A stretch of 64,000 nucleotides of DNA from Planctomycetota bacterium (lineage in GTDB: Bacteria; Planctomycetota; B15-G4): positions 1 to 64,000 of the forward strand of contig BQJR01000004.1 in assembly GCA_021604805.1 (NCBI GenBank), in the 5' to 3' direction. The notes beneath the pieces are model-generated. The model did not search any database. It was not told the DNA's origin and saw only the letters and a list, made by a program, of their open reading frames with translations. Positions 9,209 to 18,133 of the stretch are shown one piece after another. Each line of letters opens with the position of its first letter. Position 1 is the first letter of the stretch. The position numbers and the translations under genes were made by a program.

Positions 9209-9588
9209 GTGCGCCGCGACACCAACAGCGCGAGCAGGGATCCTTCGTGGTGCTCGTGAGCGTGATCGGTCTGCTCTCGATGGCCTTCTGGATGTCGGCT
9301 TACCGCGCCACCCACGACGCGCTGCGCATGGAGTCGCAGTTGCAACGCGCCGCGCGTCACGCCGCTTTCGTCGACGAAGGCCTGCGCCTCGCAAGCTCCG
9401 CGCTCGAACACGCCGAGCCGCCGCGCGACCACTTCCGCTGCCTCTGGTTCGTGAAGTCAGACCTTGAGAGCGGCTGGCTCACGGCGATCTACGAGCGCGT
9501 CCGCCACCACACGTGGAGCGTGATGGTGGCGCCGGCCAGCGAACGCGACCTCCGCAAGCTGCCCAAGGGCGAGACGGTCTGGCCGTAG
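9205..9588 (+). CDS. short GspK/PilX-like minor pseudopilin
   Basis: A 127-residue last gene of the operon. After a basic, polar N-terminus comes G/SFVVLVSVIGLLSMAFW, a prepilin-like helix with no Glu at +5. GspK, the tip pseudopilin, also lacks that residue. GspK is normally about 300 residues with a large alpha-helical domain; here only about 95 residues follow the helix, so it is a reduced version or a different tip protein. The stop is TAG at 9586-9588. It overlaps its upstream gene by ATGA. Confidence 0.65.
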   Translation: MSAPRHQQREQGSFVVLVSVIGLLSMAFWMSAYRATHDALRMESQLQRAARHAAFVDEGLRLASSALEHAEPPRDHFRCLWFVKSDLESGWLTAIYERVRHHTWSVMVAPASERDLRKLPKGETVWP

Positions 9589-9596
9589 TGCGGGTG

Positions 9597-9622
9597 CCGC
9601 GGCCCACGCGCTTCGGCCGCGG
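9597..9622. terminator. hairpin between convergent genes
   Basis: A perfect 8-bp inverted repeat, CCGCGGCC (9597-9604) and GGCCGCGG (9615-9622), with a 10-base loop. It lies 8 bases after the end of the secretion operon and 8 bases beyond the end of the convergent small gene. It is suited to bidirectional termination but has no T-run. Confidence 0.45.
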
Positions 9623-9629
9623 TGCTGAC

Positions 9630-9848
9630 TCAGTTGGCCGCAGCCTCGAGTTCGCCCGGGACCTCACGCAGCTTCACCGAAGCGCGGCTCGCGGCGGCGA
9701 AGGCAGGACCGCTGTCGCGGAACAAACCCACCAAGGTCCAGTCGCCGCGATACAACGAACTCACGACCCAGCAGCCCCATTCACGGGACCACTCGGCATC
9801 GACCAGGGGGCCGTTGGCGGGAGCGGATTCTGAACTGGCGAGTGGCAT
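9630..9848 (-). CDS. small conserved-looking protein of unknown function
   Basis: A 72-residue, Trp-rich protein (five Trp between residues 20 and 40, including EWSREWGCWVV and RGDWTLVG). The composition is unlike the Arg/Ala-rich shadow frames of this genome and suggests a small folded, beta-rich domain. An AGAAGG site lies 6 bases before the ATG at 9848, which strongly supports translation. It points toward the end of the secretion operon and lies downstream of the molybdoenzyme gene on the same strand. I do not recognise the family and assign no function. Confidence 0.62.
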   Translation of the reverse strand: MPLASSESAPANGPLVDAEWSREWGCWVVSSLYRGDWTLVGLFRDSGPAFAAASRASVKLREVPGELEAAAN

Positions 9849-9870
9849 CGAGGACCTTCTTCGAACGGTG

Positions 9871-9892
9871 ACAGCTCTGAGTTGAGAGCTGT
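9871..9892 (-). terminator. inverted repeat upstream of the 72-residue gene
   Basis: Perfect 8-bp arms ACAGCTCT (9871-9878) and AGAGCTGT (9885-9892) flank a 6-base loop, 23 bases before the start codon at 9848 on the minus strand. It could end the transcript of the molybdoenzyme locus or act as an operator or leader hairpin for the small gene. A second short palindrome, GCAGAGTTCTCTGC, lies at 9973-9986, between it and the end of the molybdoenzyme gene. The sequence does not decide between these roles. Confidence 0.4.
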
Positions 9893-10033
9893 TTCGGGTG
9901 AGCTGGGGACGTGTGGCGGAGGAGCCACGCCCGCCCGCGAGGCACCTGGGTGGGAAGCATGGCCGGCGGCTTGCAGAGTTCTCTGCGGCAGCTCGGTGAC
10001 ACGCGACCCGACCTTGGGCGCCGGGCGCGCTCT

Positions 10034-12805
10034 CTAGCCCAGCTTGTAGGCCTCGTCACGCGGTCTGAGCGGACGATTGAGCCACAGCGGGCGACGCAAA
10101 CCGTCAGGGCCCGGTGCTGGTTTCGTGAGCGCCAGCCACTCCTCGAAGACCGCGCGCGACTTGGCCGTGTCGACCACCACGTCGCCGTAGAGATCCTCGG
10201 CGTGGGCCGGCTCCACGCGCACATTCTGATGCCAGCAGTGCATGCCGGAGATCGGGTCGGGCTGCACCGGGAAGGTCAGGTTCTGGTTCACGCCGGCCTC
10301 GCGCCACCACGCGCGCTGGGTGTCCTTGTTGGCGCTCGACAGGCCGCTCGGCGGCTCCACGTTCCGGAAGCGGAAGCGCTCGCCGCTGCCGTCGGCGGCC
10401 TTCACGCGATCCACGTTCACGCGCGAGCTGGCGATCTTCTGGCCGCCGACGTCCTTGTGCAGACGCCAGCGCCCGACGTGATGGCTGGCCGCGACCACAC
10501 CGGGATGAATGCCCTCGGTGACCCAGGCGCGGATCACGAAGTGCCCGATGCGCGTGTTCACCCGCACGAGCTTGCCGTTCTCGAGGCGCAGCAGTTCGGC
10601 GTCTTCCGGGTGCACCCAGAGCGGGTTGGTGTGGCTGATCTCTTGCAGCCACTTGGCGTTGCCCGAGCGCGTGTGGATCAGCGTGGGCAGGCGGAAGGTC
10701 GGCAGCAGCACGCGCTCGCCGGTGCTCATGTCGAGCTTGCCGGGATGCACCTGGCTCTCGATGTAGTTGGGCAGCGACTGGTCGTCGTGGCCCCAGTCGG
10801 TGAGCGTGGGGCTGTAGATCTCGATGCGGCCCGACGGCGTCTTGAAGCCGGCTTTGCGCGCGCCGTCGCCGGTGAGCGTGCCGCTGTCGCCGCTCGCTTC
10901 GGCTTCGTAGCGCTGCTGCCCGGCGTAGGGCACCGCGAAGGCGCCGTACTTCTTCATGTACCCGAGCGGTGTGGTCTTCGCGGCGGCGGCGGCGTCTTTC
11001 AGGCCGGGCACACCTTCGAAGACGTCACCGAAGTACTCGTCGATGGTGATCGGCGTGCCGGGCTTGGTCTTGCTCTCATACCACTTGCGCGCGCCGAGGC
11101 TGCCGTCGGGATCGATGGCCCAGGTGAGCGCGATCCAGAACTCGGCTTCCTCCCAGACCTTGCCGGGGTTCGCGTCGCGCGTGTCGTTGACCTCGCGACC
11201 TTCGAGGCGCGCGTACTCGCGCAGCACCGGCTGACGGAAACCGATCCACGTGCCGGCGTGCGTCTCCTGGCTCATCAGGTCGTGACGCTCCGGGCCGAGG
11301 CCCATCGGCAACACCCAGTCGGCCCACTGCGCGGTCTCCGACCAGATCGGCGTGAGCGCCACGTGGCAGCCGATGGTCTCCTCGTTCTCAAGCATCTCGA
11401 TCCACGAGGCGCCGTCGGGGTTGGTCCACACCGGGTTGTAGACGCGCGTGAAGTAGGTGTCGATGCGGCTGCCCTGCTTGCGCAACAGGTGCGGCAGCAA
11501 GAACGACATCTCGTAGTGCGCGAGCGGGTACTCGTCGGGCCAGGAGCGCTCGTTCCAGTCGCTGCCGGGGCCGGGGTTCTCGCTGGGCTTGGGCGCGAAC
11601 TTGTCCCAGGAGTTGGGGTTCACGCCGCCGCGCGTGCCGATCGAGCCGCTGAGCAAGTGCAGCAGCATGAGCGAGCGCGCGACTTGCCAGCCGCCATGAT
11701 GGCCGGCCGCCGTGTTGCGCCAGAGGTGACTCGCAAAGCGCGAACCGGCCGCAGCGATCTCGTCGGCGAGTTGCTCGACGGTGCCCGCCGGCACGCGGCA
11801 CTCTTCGACCACGTACTCGGGCGTGTACTTGGCGTAAGTCTCGGAAAGCACTTCGAGGAAACGGTCGAAGCTGCCGTCGCCACCGGCATCGCGGGCGGCC
11901 AGGAACTCTTCCCAGTTCGCCCAGCGCTTCACGAACTCGCGATCGATGCGTCCCGACTGCAGCAGCGTGCGCGCGACGGCGAGCAGCATCGCCGACTCGG
12001 TGCCGGGCCACGGCGAGATCCACATGTCGGCGTGACTCGCGGTGTTCGACAAGCGCACGTCGACCGCCGCGATGCGCGTGCCCGACGACTTCGCATCCAT
12101 GATGCGCTGCGCATGCGGGTTGAAGTAGTGACCCGTCTCGAGGTGCGCCGACAACAACAGGATGAAGCGCGCGTGCTCGAAGTCGGGCGACGGTCGGTCG
12201 GCCCCCATCGACAGCGCGAAGCCGAGCCGCGCCGCGGCGCTGCACACGTTCGTGTGACTGTTGTGTCCGTCGACACCCCAGGCGTGCAGCATGCGCGGGA
12301 TGAAGTGATCTTCGCCGGGCCGCCCCACGTGATAAACGATCTCGTTGCGACGCTCTTCGCGCAGCGCCTTGCCGATGCGTCCGCCAATATCCGCCAACGC
12401 TTCTTCCCACGTGGCTTCGCGGAACTTGCCGCTGCCGCGCGGGCCGTCACGCTTGAGCGGCGTGAGGATGCGCTCGGTGTCTTGCACCTGGTTGATCGTG
12501 GCCGGTCCCTTGGCACAGGTGCGTCCGCGGCTGCCGGGGTGCACCGGGTTGCCCTCGAACTTGCGGATCGCCCCGTCTTTCTTGTCGACGAAGGCCAGCA
12601 GCCCGCAGGCCGACTCGCAGTTGAAGCAGATCGTGGGCACGCAGCGGTAGTGCGTCTCGACCTTCTTGGGCCAGGCGGCGGCGTCGAGCTCGACCCAGTC
12701 GTCCCAGTGCTCGGGCGGCGGGCCGACTTCGAGTTCCCAGGGAGACGGCCGTGCGCTCGGCGTGTTGCCAACGCCGGACATCGGGGTGTCGGCGGTGTCG
12801 CTCAC
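10034..12805 (-). CDS. molybdopterin oxidoreductase, catalytic subunit (CISM family)
   Basis: A 923-residue enzyme of the formate dehydrogenase/polysulfide reductase superfamily. A 4Fe-4S site is formed by Cys60, 63, 67 and 97 (C-x2-C-x3-C-x29-C), followed by the large bis-MGD-binding alpha/beta domains. Cys188 in 'TNVCSAAARLG' sits where Cys or Sec ligates molybdenum in formate dehydrogenases and polysulfide reductases. The C-terminal molybdopterin dinucleotide-binding domain starts near residue 660 (MSTGERVLLPTFR). No twin-arginine signal is visible, so it probably stays in the cytoplasm. GTG 12805 is chosen as start; ATG 12781 and an upstream ATG at 12898 are alternatives. Its membrane partner is the fused FeS/NrfD protein encoded upstream. 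Substrate unknown. Confidence 0.88.
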   Translation of the reverse strand: MSDTADTPMSGVGNTPSARPSPWELEVGPPPEHWDDWVELDAAAWPKKVETHYRCVPTICFNCESACGLLAFVDKKDGAIRKFEGNPVHPGSRGRTCAKGPATINQVQDTERILTPLKRDGPRGSGKFREATWEEALADIGGRIGKALREERRNEIVYHVGRPGEDHFIPRMLHAWGVDGHNSHTNVCSAAARLGFALSMGADRPSPDFEHARFILLLSAHLETGHYFNPHAQRIMDAKSSGTRIAAVDVRLSNTASHADMWISPWPGTESAMLLAVARTLLQSGRIDREFVKRWANWEEFLAARDAGGDGSFDRFLEVLSETYAKYTPEYVVEECRVPAGTVEQLADEIAAAGSRFASHLWRNTAAGHHGGWQVARSLMLLHLLSGSIGTRGGVNPNSWDKFAPKPSENPGPGSDWNERSWPDEYPLAHYEMSFLLPHLLRKQGSRIDTYFTRVYNPVWTNPDGASWIEMLENEETIGCHVALTPIWSETAQWADWVLPMGLGPERHDLMSQETHAGTWIGFRQPVLREYARLEGREVNDTRDANPGKVWEEAEFWIALTWAIDPDGSLGARKWYESKTKPGTPITIDEYFGDVFEGVPGLKDAAAAAKTTPLGYMKKYGAFAVPYAGQQRYEAEASGDSGTLTGDGARKAGFKTPSGRIEIYSPTLTDWGHDDQSLPNYIESQVHPGKLDMSTGERVLLPTFRLPTLIHTRSGNAKWLQEISHTNPLWVHPEDAELLRLENGKLVRVNTRIGHFVIRAWVTEGIHPGVVAASHHVGRWRLHKDVGGQKIASSRVNVDRVKAADGSGERFRFRNVEPPSGLSSANKDTQRAWWREAGVNQNLTFPVQPDPISGMHCWHQNVRVEPAHAEDLYGDVVVDTAKSRAVFEEWLALTKPAPGPDGLRRPLWLNRPLRPRDEAYKLG

Positions 12806-12966
12806 GAAAGGACGCTCGCGCAACGGGTCGGGGTCAGCAGCGTTCGATGATCTCGATGACCCATGGCAACGGCGACCCTTCGCGTAGAGCGTGTGCACCT
12901 CGACCCGCGCCGAGACGCACAGATGCTAACGCTCCAGCTCGGCCGGGACCAACGCGAAGACGCCGC

Positions 12967-14586
12967 TCAGGGAGTTGTCGCGAGCATGCAGTTCGAGGCG
13001 CTGAAGCCGAGCGGCCCGGACGGATCGCTGACCCAACCCTGCAGGAACAGTTCGGTGCCCGAGGGCACGCCTGCGGGGAAGTTGAAGTTCGCGCCGAACT
13101 CACCGGAGGCGTCGAGCGAAAACGGGCCGAGCAGCACGTCCACCGCGGGGCACATCACGCCACCCTTGAACGCGGCGTTGAGTTCGCTCAGGCCGAGCAC
13201 CATCCAGGCGTTCGCCAGCGGCAGGCCGTCGCGCAGCTCGACCCTCGCGTTGCTGCCGGGCTCGAGCGTTCCCGTGCCGACGAACTTGGGCGCGAGCGCG
13301 CCGGCCGGCAAGCTCTGGCCGAGGCTGACCCAAGGGCCGACCTCCACGAGATAGGCGCGCCAGCCGTCTTCGAGGGTGAGCCCTTGGAACACGACCGACG
13401 TGCCGTCCGCCGAGATGTCGTAGCCGTCGGAACCGGCGCCGATTCCGATGACCCGCACGCCGTCGGCGGTCGTGACATTCGTCTCGACGAGGATCTGGTC
13501 GTTGAGCAACAGCGCCTCACGTTCGAGGGCGCCGTCGAGGAAGCTCGCGCTCCAGAGCATGTTGCCGTTGTCGGCGAGCTGCGGCACACCAAGGGTGATC
13601 AGCTCGGTGCCCGGCCGACCGGGCAGGGGATCACCTTTGCGCGCGTAGAGCTCGCCGTTGCGAACGAGCACGCGATCGCTGGCGACGGGCGCGTCGATGC
13701 GCGTGAGTGCAGCCCAGTTGCCAGCGCCATCCTGGTTCACGTAGTCGAGCACAGGCCAAACGATCCAGTTGCGTCCGGGCACCGGCGAGGGCTCGCCCGT
13801 CATCATCAGCACCTCTTGATTGCGCAGCAGGGCGTGCCGGAAGGGCGGCAGATCGCCAGTGCGCAAAGAGGTGTAGACGAGCAAGTCGCCCGCGTCGCTC
13901 AGCGCGTGGCGCAAGGGCTGCGACGTGCTGAGCAGGTCCACGTCCCAACCGTTGGCCAGCGTTTGCCCGCTGCCGACGATCAGTTCGCCGTTCGAGAAGC
14001 TGCCGTCGGGGGCCACGTCGTAGCGCACGTAGGCCATCTCGAAGATGAGGTTCACCGTGAAGTCTTCGATGTGGCCGCCCACGATCACGCGCCCCTGGCC
14101 GTCGAACTCCGCGGAGCCGATGCCGCGCCAACGCGCGTCGGCAGGCAGCCCCGTGGCTGCGACGAGGTCGTCGAAGTCGAGCTGCAACACGTTGTCCACG
14201 AGCACCGCGGTCTGCACCTGGTTCGACGCCACCGCGTACGGCACGACCGTGCAGAGCTGAGCGGCCGCGTTCACCGTGCCCGCGCCGTTCTGGTCGCCTC
14301 CGAAGAGGCCAGCGTAGATCGTGAAACCGCCGGACGGGATCGGCTGCCCGGACCACTGCGTGGGCATGCCGTTGATCGCGAGCACTTGATTGCTGCCGGC
14401 ACTCGACAGCAGCAACTGGTGCAGGCCGCCGGGAGTGAGCTTCACGCCGGTGACCGCCTCGACCTGCCCCGGCGCGCCGGGCACACCGACCAGCACGGGT
14501 TCGGCGCCGACGGGCCCGTCGTCGAGCATGGCCGCGGCGAACGGAGCGAGAACACACAAGGCCAGCGTGAGGCGCACTGAAGTCAC
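12967..14586 (-). CDS. secreted protein with C-terminal shared beta module
   Basis: A 539-residue exported protein of unknown function. The signal peptide covers about residues 1-20 (LTLALCVLAPFAAAM). Residues 30-420 show repeated strand-turn patterns of beta-propeller type, with choice-of-anchor-like phrases such as 'GVPQLADNGNMLWSA', but no catalytic motif I recognise. The last 115 residues are a module also found in four other exported proteins here (ends in 'DPSGPLGFSASN'). GTG 14586 is preferred because it has a GGGGGAG site 8 bases upstream. It lies between the two subunits of the molybdoenzyme on the same strand, which may be co-transcription or chance insertion. Confidence 0.7.
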   Translation of the reverse strand: MTSVRLTLALCVLAPFAAAMLDDGPVGAEPVLVGVPGAPGQVEAVTGVKLTPGGLHQLLLSSAGSNQVLAINGMPTQWSGQPIPSGGFTIYAGLFGGDQNGAGTVNAAAQLCTVVPYAVASNQVQTAVLVDNVLQLDFDDLVAATGLPADARWRGIGSAEFDGQGRVIVGGHIEDFTVNLIFEMAYVRYDVAPDGSFSNGELIVGSGQTLANGWDVDLLSTSQPLRHALSDAGDLLVYTSLRTGDLPPFRHALLRNQEVLMMTGEPSPVPGRNWIVWPVLDYVNQDGAGNWAALTRIDAPVASDRVLVRNGELYARKGDPLPGRPGTELITLGVPQLADNGNMLWSASFLDGALEREALLLNDQILVETNVTTADGVRVIGIGAGSDGYDISADGTSVVFQGLTLEDGWRAYLVEVGPWVSLGQSLPAGALAPKFVGTGTLEPGSNARVELRDGLPLANAWMVLGLSELNAAFKGGVMCPAVDVLLGPFSLDASGEFGANFNFPAGVPSGTELFLQGWVSDPSGPLGFSASNCMLATTP

Positions 14587-14723
14587 GGCGATTCTCCCCC
14601 GGGAGGCGCGAACGCGAAGCGCAACACTTCGCGCGATCCCGGAACCCCTGCCCACAGCGCTTCGCAGGTTGAGTTCTACCACGGATCCGGCCTGCGGACC
14701 GGGCGTGCAGAGCTTGATGCGCC

Positions 14724-16286
14724 TCAGCTAATCGGCAGCGCCTGCCCCGCGCGCACGAGCAGATCTTCCTCCACGGCCAGGCCGACGAGCGCCAACAGCC
14801 CGGCCAGCGGCCAGAGCAACGTGGACTCGGGGAAGAACAACATCACGAGCGGCAGCGCGATGCCGAGCCCGACGCCGAGCACCCAGTGCTTCTTCGCATA
14901 CGGCCCATGCGTGAGCAGACGGCTCGCGCGCTTGTACTCGGCCTCGCGCGCGAGCGGCGCGAGTTGACCTTCGCAGAGCGTGAACAACAAGTGCCCGGTG
15001 AGTCCGGCCGTGAGCATCGAGCCGAGCATCTCCACGGCCTCGCGACCGAGCGGCACGAGCGTGTCGAGCAAGAGCAGCGAGGCCGAACCCGCCAACACCG
15101 CTTGCACGAACAGGTGCAGCGCCAGCCCGCGGCGCATCCAGAGCACACGACCCTTGGCCTGCGCGAAGAGCCAACCCGTGTACATCGCCGACAGCGCGCC
15201 GAACACACCCGTGGTCACCATCAGCGACACGCCGAAGAAGCCCGTGGGCGGTCGCTCCAGATACGCCATGCCGAGCCACAAGGCGAGCAACACGTGGAAG
15301 CCGAGCAGCAAGTAGGAGCCCTTGGCGAGCCAGCTGTTCCAGTTCGGGCGCAAGATGATCGAGAGGAAGCGCGACGGCTTCTTGAGGTCGGCCACCAAGC
15401 ACACCAGCGTGGCCGACAGCGCGAGGAAGGCCAGCCCCGGCACGAGCCACGTGGCGGCCGCGGTCGGCTTGTGTCCCCAGAAGTCCGCGAAGGGCGCGAG
15501 CAACGGTGCGCCCGCGATGAACGCCCCACCCGCGATCGACTTCAACCAAAGGTAGCCAGAGATCGCCGTGCCCCAGGCCGGCTTGCGATCGACGTTGTAC
15601 GTCGTGCGCGACTCGGGCAGCGCCTTCTCTTCCATGCTCGCCGCGAGCGCTTCGTAGATCTGCGACTCGAGCTGCGGACCCGGGCGCTGGTTGCTCCACA
15701 GGTAACCGCCCGCCGCGTTCGTGAGCGACGGGTCGATGCCCGCCGAGTCCACGTCGCGGTAGAACACGTTCGGGTTCGTGCCGGCCTCGGGCTTGCGCAC
15801 TTGCAGGTCGAACTCGTCGCGCATCTGGGACACGCGGCTCTCGGGGTCGTGGAAGTCGCCCGGGATGAGCGCCTCGGTCGGGCACACCACGGTGCAGGCC
15901 GGCGCCAAACCTTGCTCGGTGCGGTGCGCGCAGAAGTGGCACTTCTGAACCGTGCCCTTCTCTTCGTTGAGGAACAGCGCGTCGTAGGGGCAGGCTTGCA
16001 GGCAGCCTTTGCAGCCGATGCAGATGTCGGGGTCGATGTCGACGATGCCGTCGGAGCGCTTGTCGAGCGCCGTCACCGGGCAGATCTCAACGCACGGGGC
16101 GTCGGTGCACTGGTTGCAGCGCAGCACGGTGAAGCTGCGGTCGACCTCGGGGAACGTCCCCTGCTCCGTGTACTTCACCCAGGTGCGGAAGTCGCCCAGC
16201 GGGACGTCGTTCTCCGACTTGCAGGCCACGGTGCAAGCGTGGCAACCGATGCAGCGCGACTGGTCGATGACGAAGCCGAGTTGCAC
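14724..16286 (-). CDS. four-cluster ferredoxin/NrfD membrane fusion subunit
   Basis: A 520-residue fusion of the electron-transfer and membrane-anchor subunits of a CISM oxidoreductase. Residues 1-180 carry four Cys groups for four 4Fe-4S clusters (CIGCHACTVAC, CNQCTDAPCVEIC, CIGCKGCLQAC, CHFCAHRTEQ...CTVVC). Residues 250-515 are an NrfD/DmsC-type membrane domain with about eight helices, including the typical 'DLKKPSRF' loop. No Tat signal is present, so the clusters face the cytoplasm, matching the catalytic subunit. It should move electrons between that enzyme and quinone. Start GTG 16286; TTG 16298 is an alternative. The two parts are usually separate genes. Confidence 0.88.
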   Translation of the reverse strand: MQLGFVIDQSRCIGCHACTVACKSENDVPLGDFRTWVKYTEQGTFPEVDRSFTVLRCNQCTDAPCVEICPVTALDKRSDGIVDIDPDICIGCKGCLQACPYDALFLNEEKGTVQKCHFCAHRTEQGLAPACTVVCPTEALIPGDFHDPESRVSQMRDEFDLQVRKPEAGTNPNVFYRDVDSAGIDPSLTNAAGGYLWSNQRPGPQLESQIYEALAASMEEKALPESRTTYNVDRKPAWGTAISGYLWLKSIAGGAFIAGAPLLAPFADFWGHKPTAAATWLVPGLAFLALSATLVCLVADLKKPSRFLSIILRPNWNSWLAKGSYLLLGFHVLLALWLGMAYLERPPTGFFGVSLMVTTGVFGALSAMYTGWLFAQAKGRVLWMRRGLALHLFVQAVLAGSASLLLLDTLVPLGREAVEMLGSMLTAGLTGHLLFTLCEGQLAPLAREAEYKRASRLLTHGPYAKKHWVLGVGLGIALPLVMLFFPESTLLWPLAGLLALVGLAVEEDLLVRAGQALPIS

Positions 16287-16442
16287 GGCGGGCCCCAAAC
16301 GGGAGAGAAAGACCCGCGCAGGTTACCGGTCCTCGAGCTCGAGACCCAGACTCCGGCACAGCCTCTTCGTGGGCGCCAGGGGCCGGGCGCTCCCCGCCCT
16401 CCGAGCAGCTTCGGTCGAGCCGGCCGAACTGCCGACATAGGT

Positions 16443-16448
16443 TAGACT
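16443..16448 (+). promoter_or_regulatory. TAGACT -10-like hexamer before the radical SAM gene
   Basis: TAGACT lies 85 bases before the ATG at 16533, in the 246-bp divergent gap shared with the molybdoenzyme locus. The same hexamer or a close variant precedes several other genes here. No convincing -35 is visible. Confidence 0.35.
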
Positions 16449-16532
16449 CACGCCTTCGGCGCCCGCCCGCTCCCGGCCTCCTCGCCCACCCGCGGGGCGT
16501 CGTCGCTCTCCTCGGCGAAGTCCGCACACTTC

Positions 16533-18101
16533 ATGCTCCGCATCCAGCTCATTCACCCGCCGGCCTTCCTGAACCCCACCGCGCTCACGGCGCTGCGACC
16601 CAGCTTGCCCTTGGGGCTGGCCTACGTGGCGGCCTCGTTGCGCAAGGCCGGGCACGAGGTGTCGGTGATCGACGCCGTCGGTGCGGCGCCCGAGCGCACG
16701 GTGCGCGATGGCAAGGTGGCGCGCCTGGGGCTCACGATCGAACAGATCGTGGAGCGCATCACGCCCGACACGCAAGTCGTCGGCATCACCTCGATGTTCA
16801 CCTACTCGTGGCGTGTGGTGCGCGAACTGATCGAAGCCGTGAAGCGCGCGCGCCCCGACGTGCTCGTGCTCGGCGGCGGCGAACACTTCACGGGTCTGCC
16901 CGAGTTCAGCCTGCGTGAGTCGCCGATCGACATCTGCGCGCTGGGCGAAGGCGAAGAGACCGCCGTGGAATGCATGCGCCGCTACGAGAGCTGGTTGGCG
17001 AAACAGAACACGCCGCCCACCGAGTTGCGCGAGCGCGTGCACGAATGGGCCGACGGCCTCCCCGGCGTGGCGTACATGAAGGCCGGCGAGCCGGTGATCG
17101 AAGCGCGCCGCGATCGCGTGCGTGACATCGACGAGATCCCGAACCCCGCCTGGGACTTGTTCGAGGTCGCCGTCTACGACGCCAACCGCCTCGTGAACGG
17201 CATCAAGTTCGGCGTGACCATGCCGATCCTCGCCACGCGCGGCTGTCCGTACCGCTGCAACTACTGCAGCTCGCCGAACATGTGGACCACCAAGTGGGTC
17301 GCACGCGACGCCAAACTCGTGGTCGACGAGATCGAGCACTACGTGCGCACCTACGGCGCCAACAACTTCCCCTTCCAAGACCTCACCGCCATCGTGCGCA
17401 AGGACTGGATCGTGGCCTTCGCCACCGAGCTCATCGAGCGCGACCTCAAGATCACCTGGCAGCTCCCCTCGGGCACGCGCTGCGAAGTGGTCGACGACGA
17501 AGTGTCGAGCCTGCTGCGTCGCTCGGGTGGTCGCTCGCTCAACTTCGCGCCCGAGAGCGGCAGCGAAGCCGTGCGCAAGAAGGTGCGCAAGCAGATGAAG
17601 GAAGAGTCGCTCTTCAAGGCGGTCGACGCCGCTCTCGCGCACAAGCTCAACATCTCCGCCTTCTTCGTGATGGGCTTCCCCGGCGACACCGTGGAGGACC
17701 TCAAGCAGACCGTGAAGTGGGCTGGCCGCCTCGGGCGCCTCGGCATCGACGACGTGGCCGTGGGCTTCTACTTCCCGATCCCTGGCACGACCTTCTTCCG
17801 CGAGCTCGAAGAACAAGGCAAGGCCGAGCTCACCGAAGACCTCATGCTCGCGCCGATCTTCGTGCACGACAGCAAGCTCCGCGACGAACACAACTACAGC
17901 CAAACGCTCTCGTCGCGCACGCTCACCTACTGGCGCTACCGCACGGTCTACGCCTTCTACTGGCGCGCCTTCCTGCTGCACCCCACGCGCGGCTTCCGCA
18001 TCCTCGGCAACCTGCTGCGCGGACGTGAAGAGTCGAAGATGGACTCGTTCATGCAGATCCTGAAGGAGCGCTTCTTCACCAAGCGCGCCGCCAAGGCCTG
18101 A
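16533..18101 (+). CDS. B12-binding radical SAM protein
   Basis: A 522-residue enzyme. A cobalamin-binding Rossmann-like domain spans about 1-150 (starts LIHPPAFLN; 'SLPLGLAYVAASLRKAGHEV'). A radical SAM TIM-barrel follows with the cluster motif Cys238-x3-Cys242-x2-Cys245 (GCPYRCNYC). The C-terminal 80 residues are basic and aromatic. Such proteins carry out radical methylations or rearrangements on lipids, sugars or tetrapyrroles. It belongs to the broad BchE-like group; the substrate cannot be read from sequence. A methyltransferase gene begins 32 bases later, consistent with a two-gene unit. Confidence 0.87.
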   Translation: MLRIQLIHPPAFLNPTALTALRPSLPLGLAYVAASLRKAGHEVSVIDAVGAAPERTVRDGKVARLGLTIEQIVERITPDTQVVGITSMFTYSWRVVRELIEAVKRARPDVLVLGGGEHFTGLPEFSLRESPIDICALGEGEETAVECMRRYESWLAKQNTPPTELRERVHEWADGLPGVAYMKAGEPVIEARRDRVRDIDEIPNPAWDLFEVAVYDANRLVNGIKFGVTMPILATRGCPYRCNYCSSPNMWTTKWVARDAKLVVDEIEHYVRTYGANNFPFQDLTAIVRKDWIVAFATELIERDLKITWQLPSGTRCEVVDDEVSSLLRRSGGRSLNFAPESGSEAVRKKVRKQMKEESLFKAVDAALAHKLNISAFFVMGFPGDTVEDLKQTVKWAGRLGRLGIDDVAVGFYFPIPGTTFFRELEEQGKAELTEDLMLAPIFVHDSKLRDEHNYSQTLSSRTLTYWRYRTVYAFYWRAFLLHPTRGFRILGNLLRGREESKMDSFMQILKERFFTKRAAKA

Positions 18102-18133
18102 GCCTGGAGCACCTCCCGGATCTGCTCACGCAC

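Noticed and set aside
9911..12850. 979-codon plus-strand frame across the molybdoenzyme
   Set aside because: The minus strand has intact iron-sulfur and molybdopterin motifs; the plus-strand reading is low-complexity.
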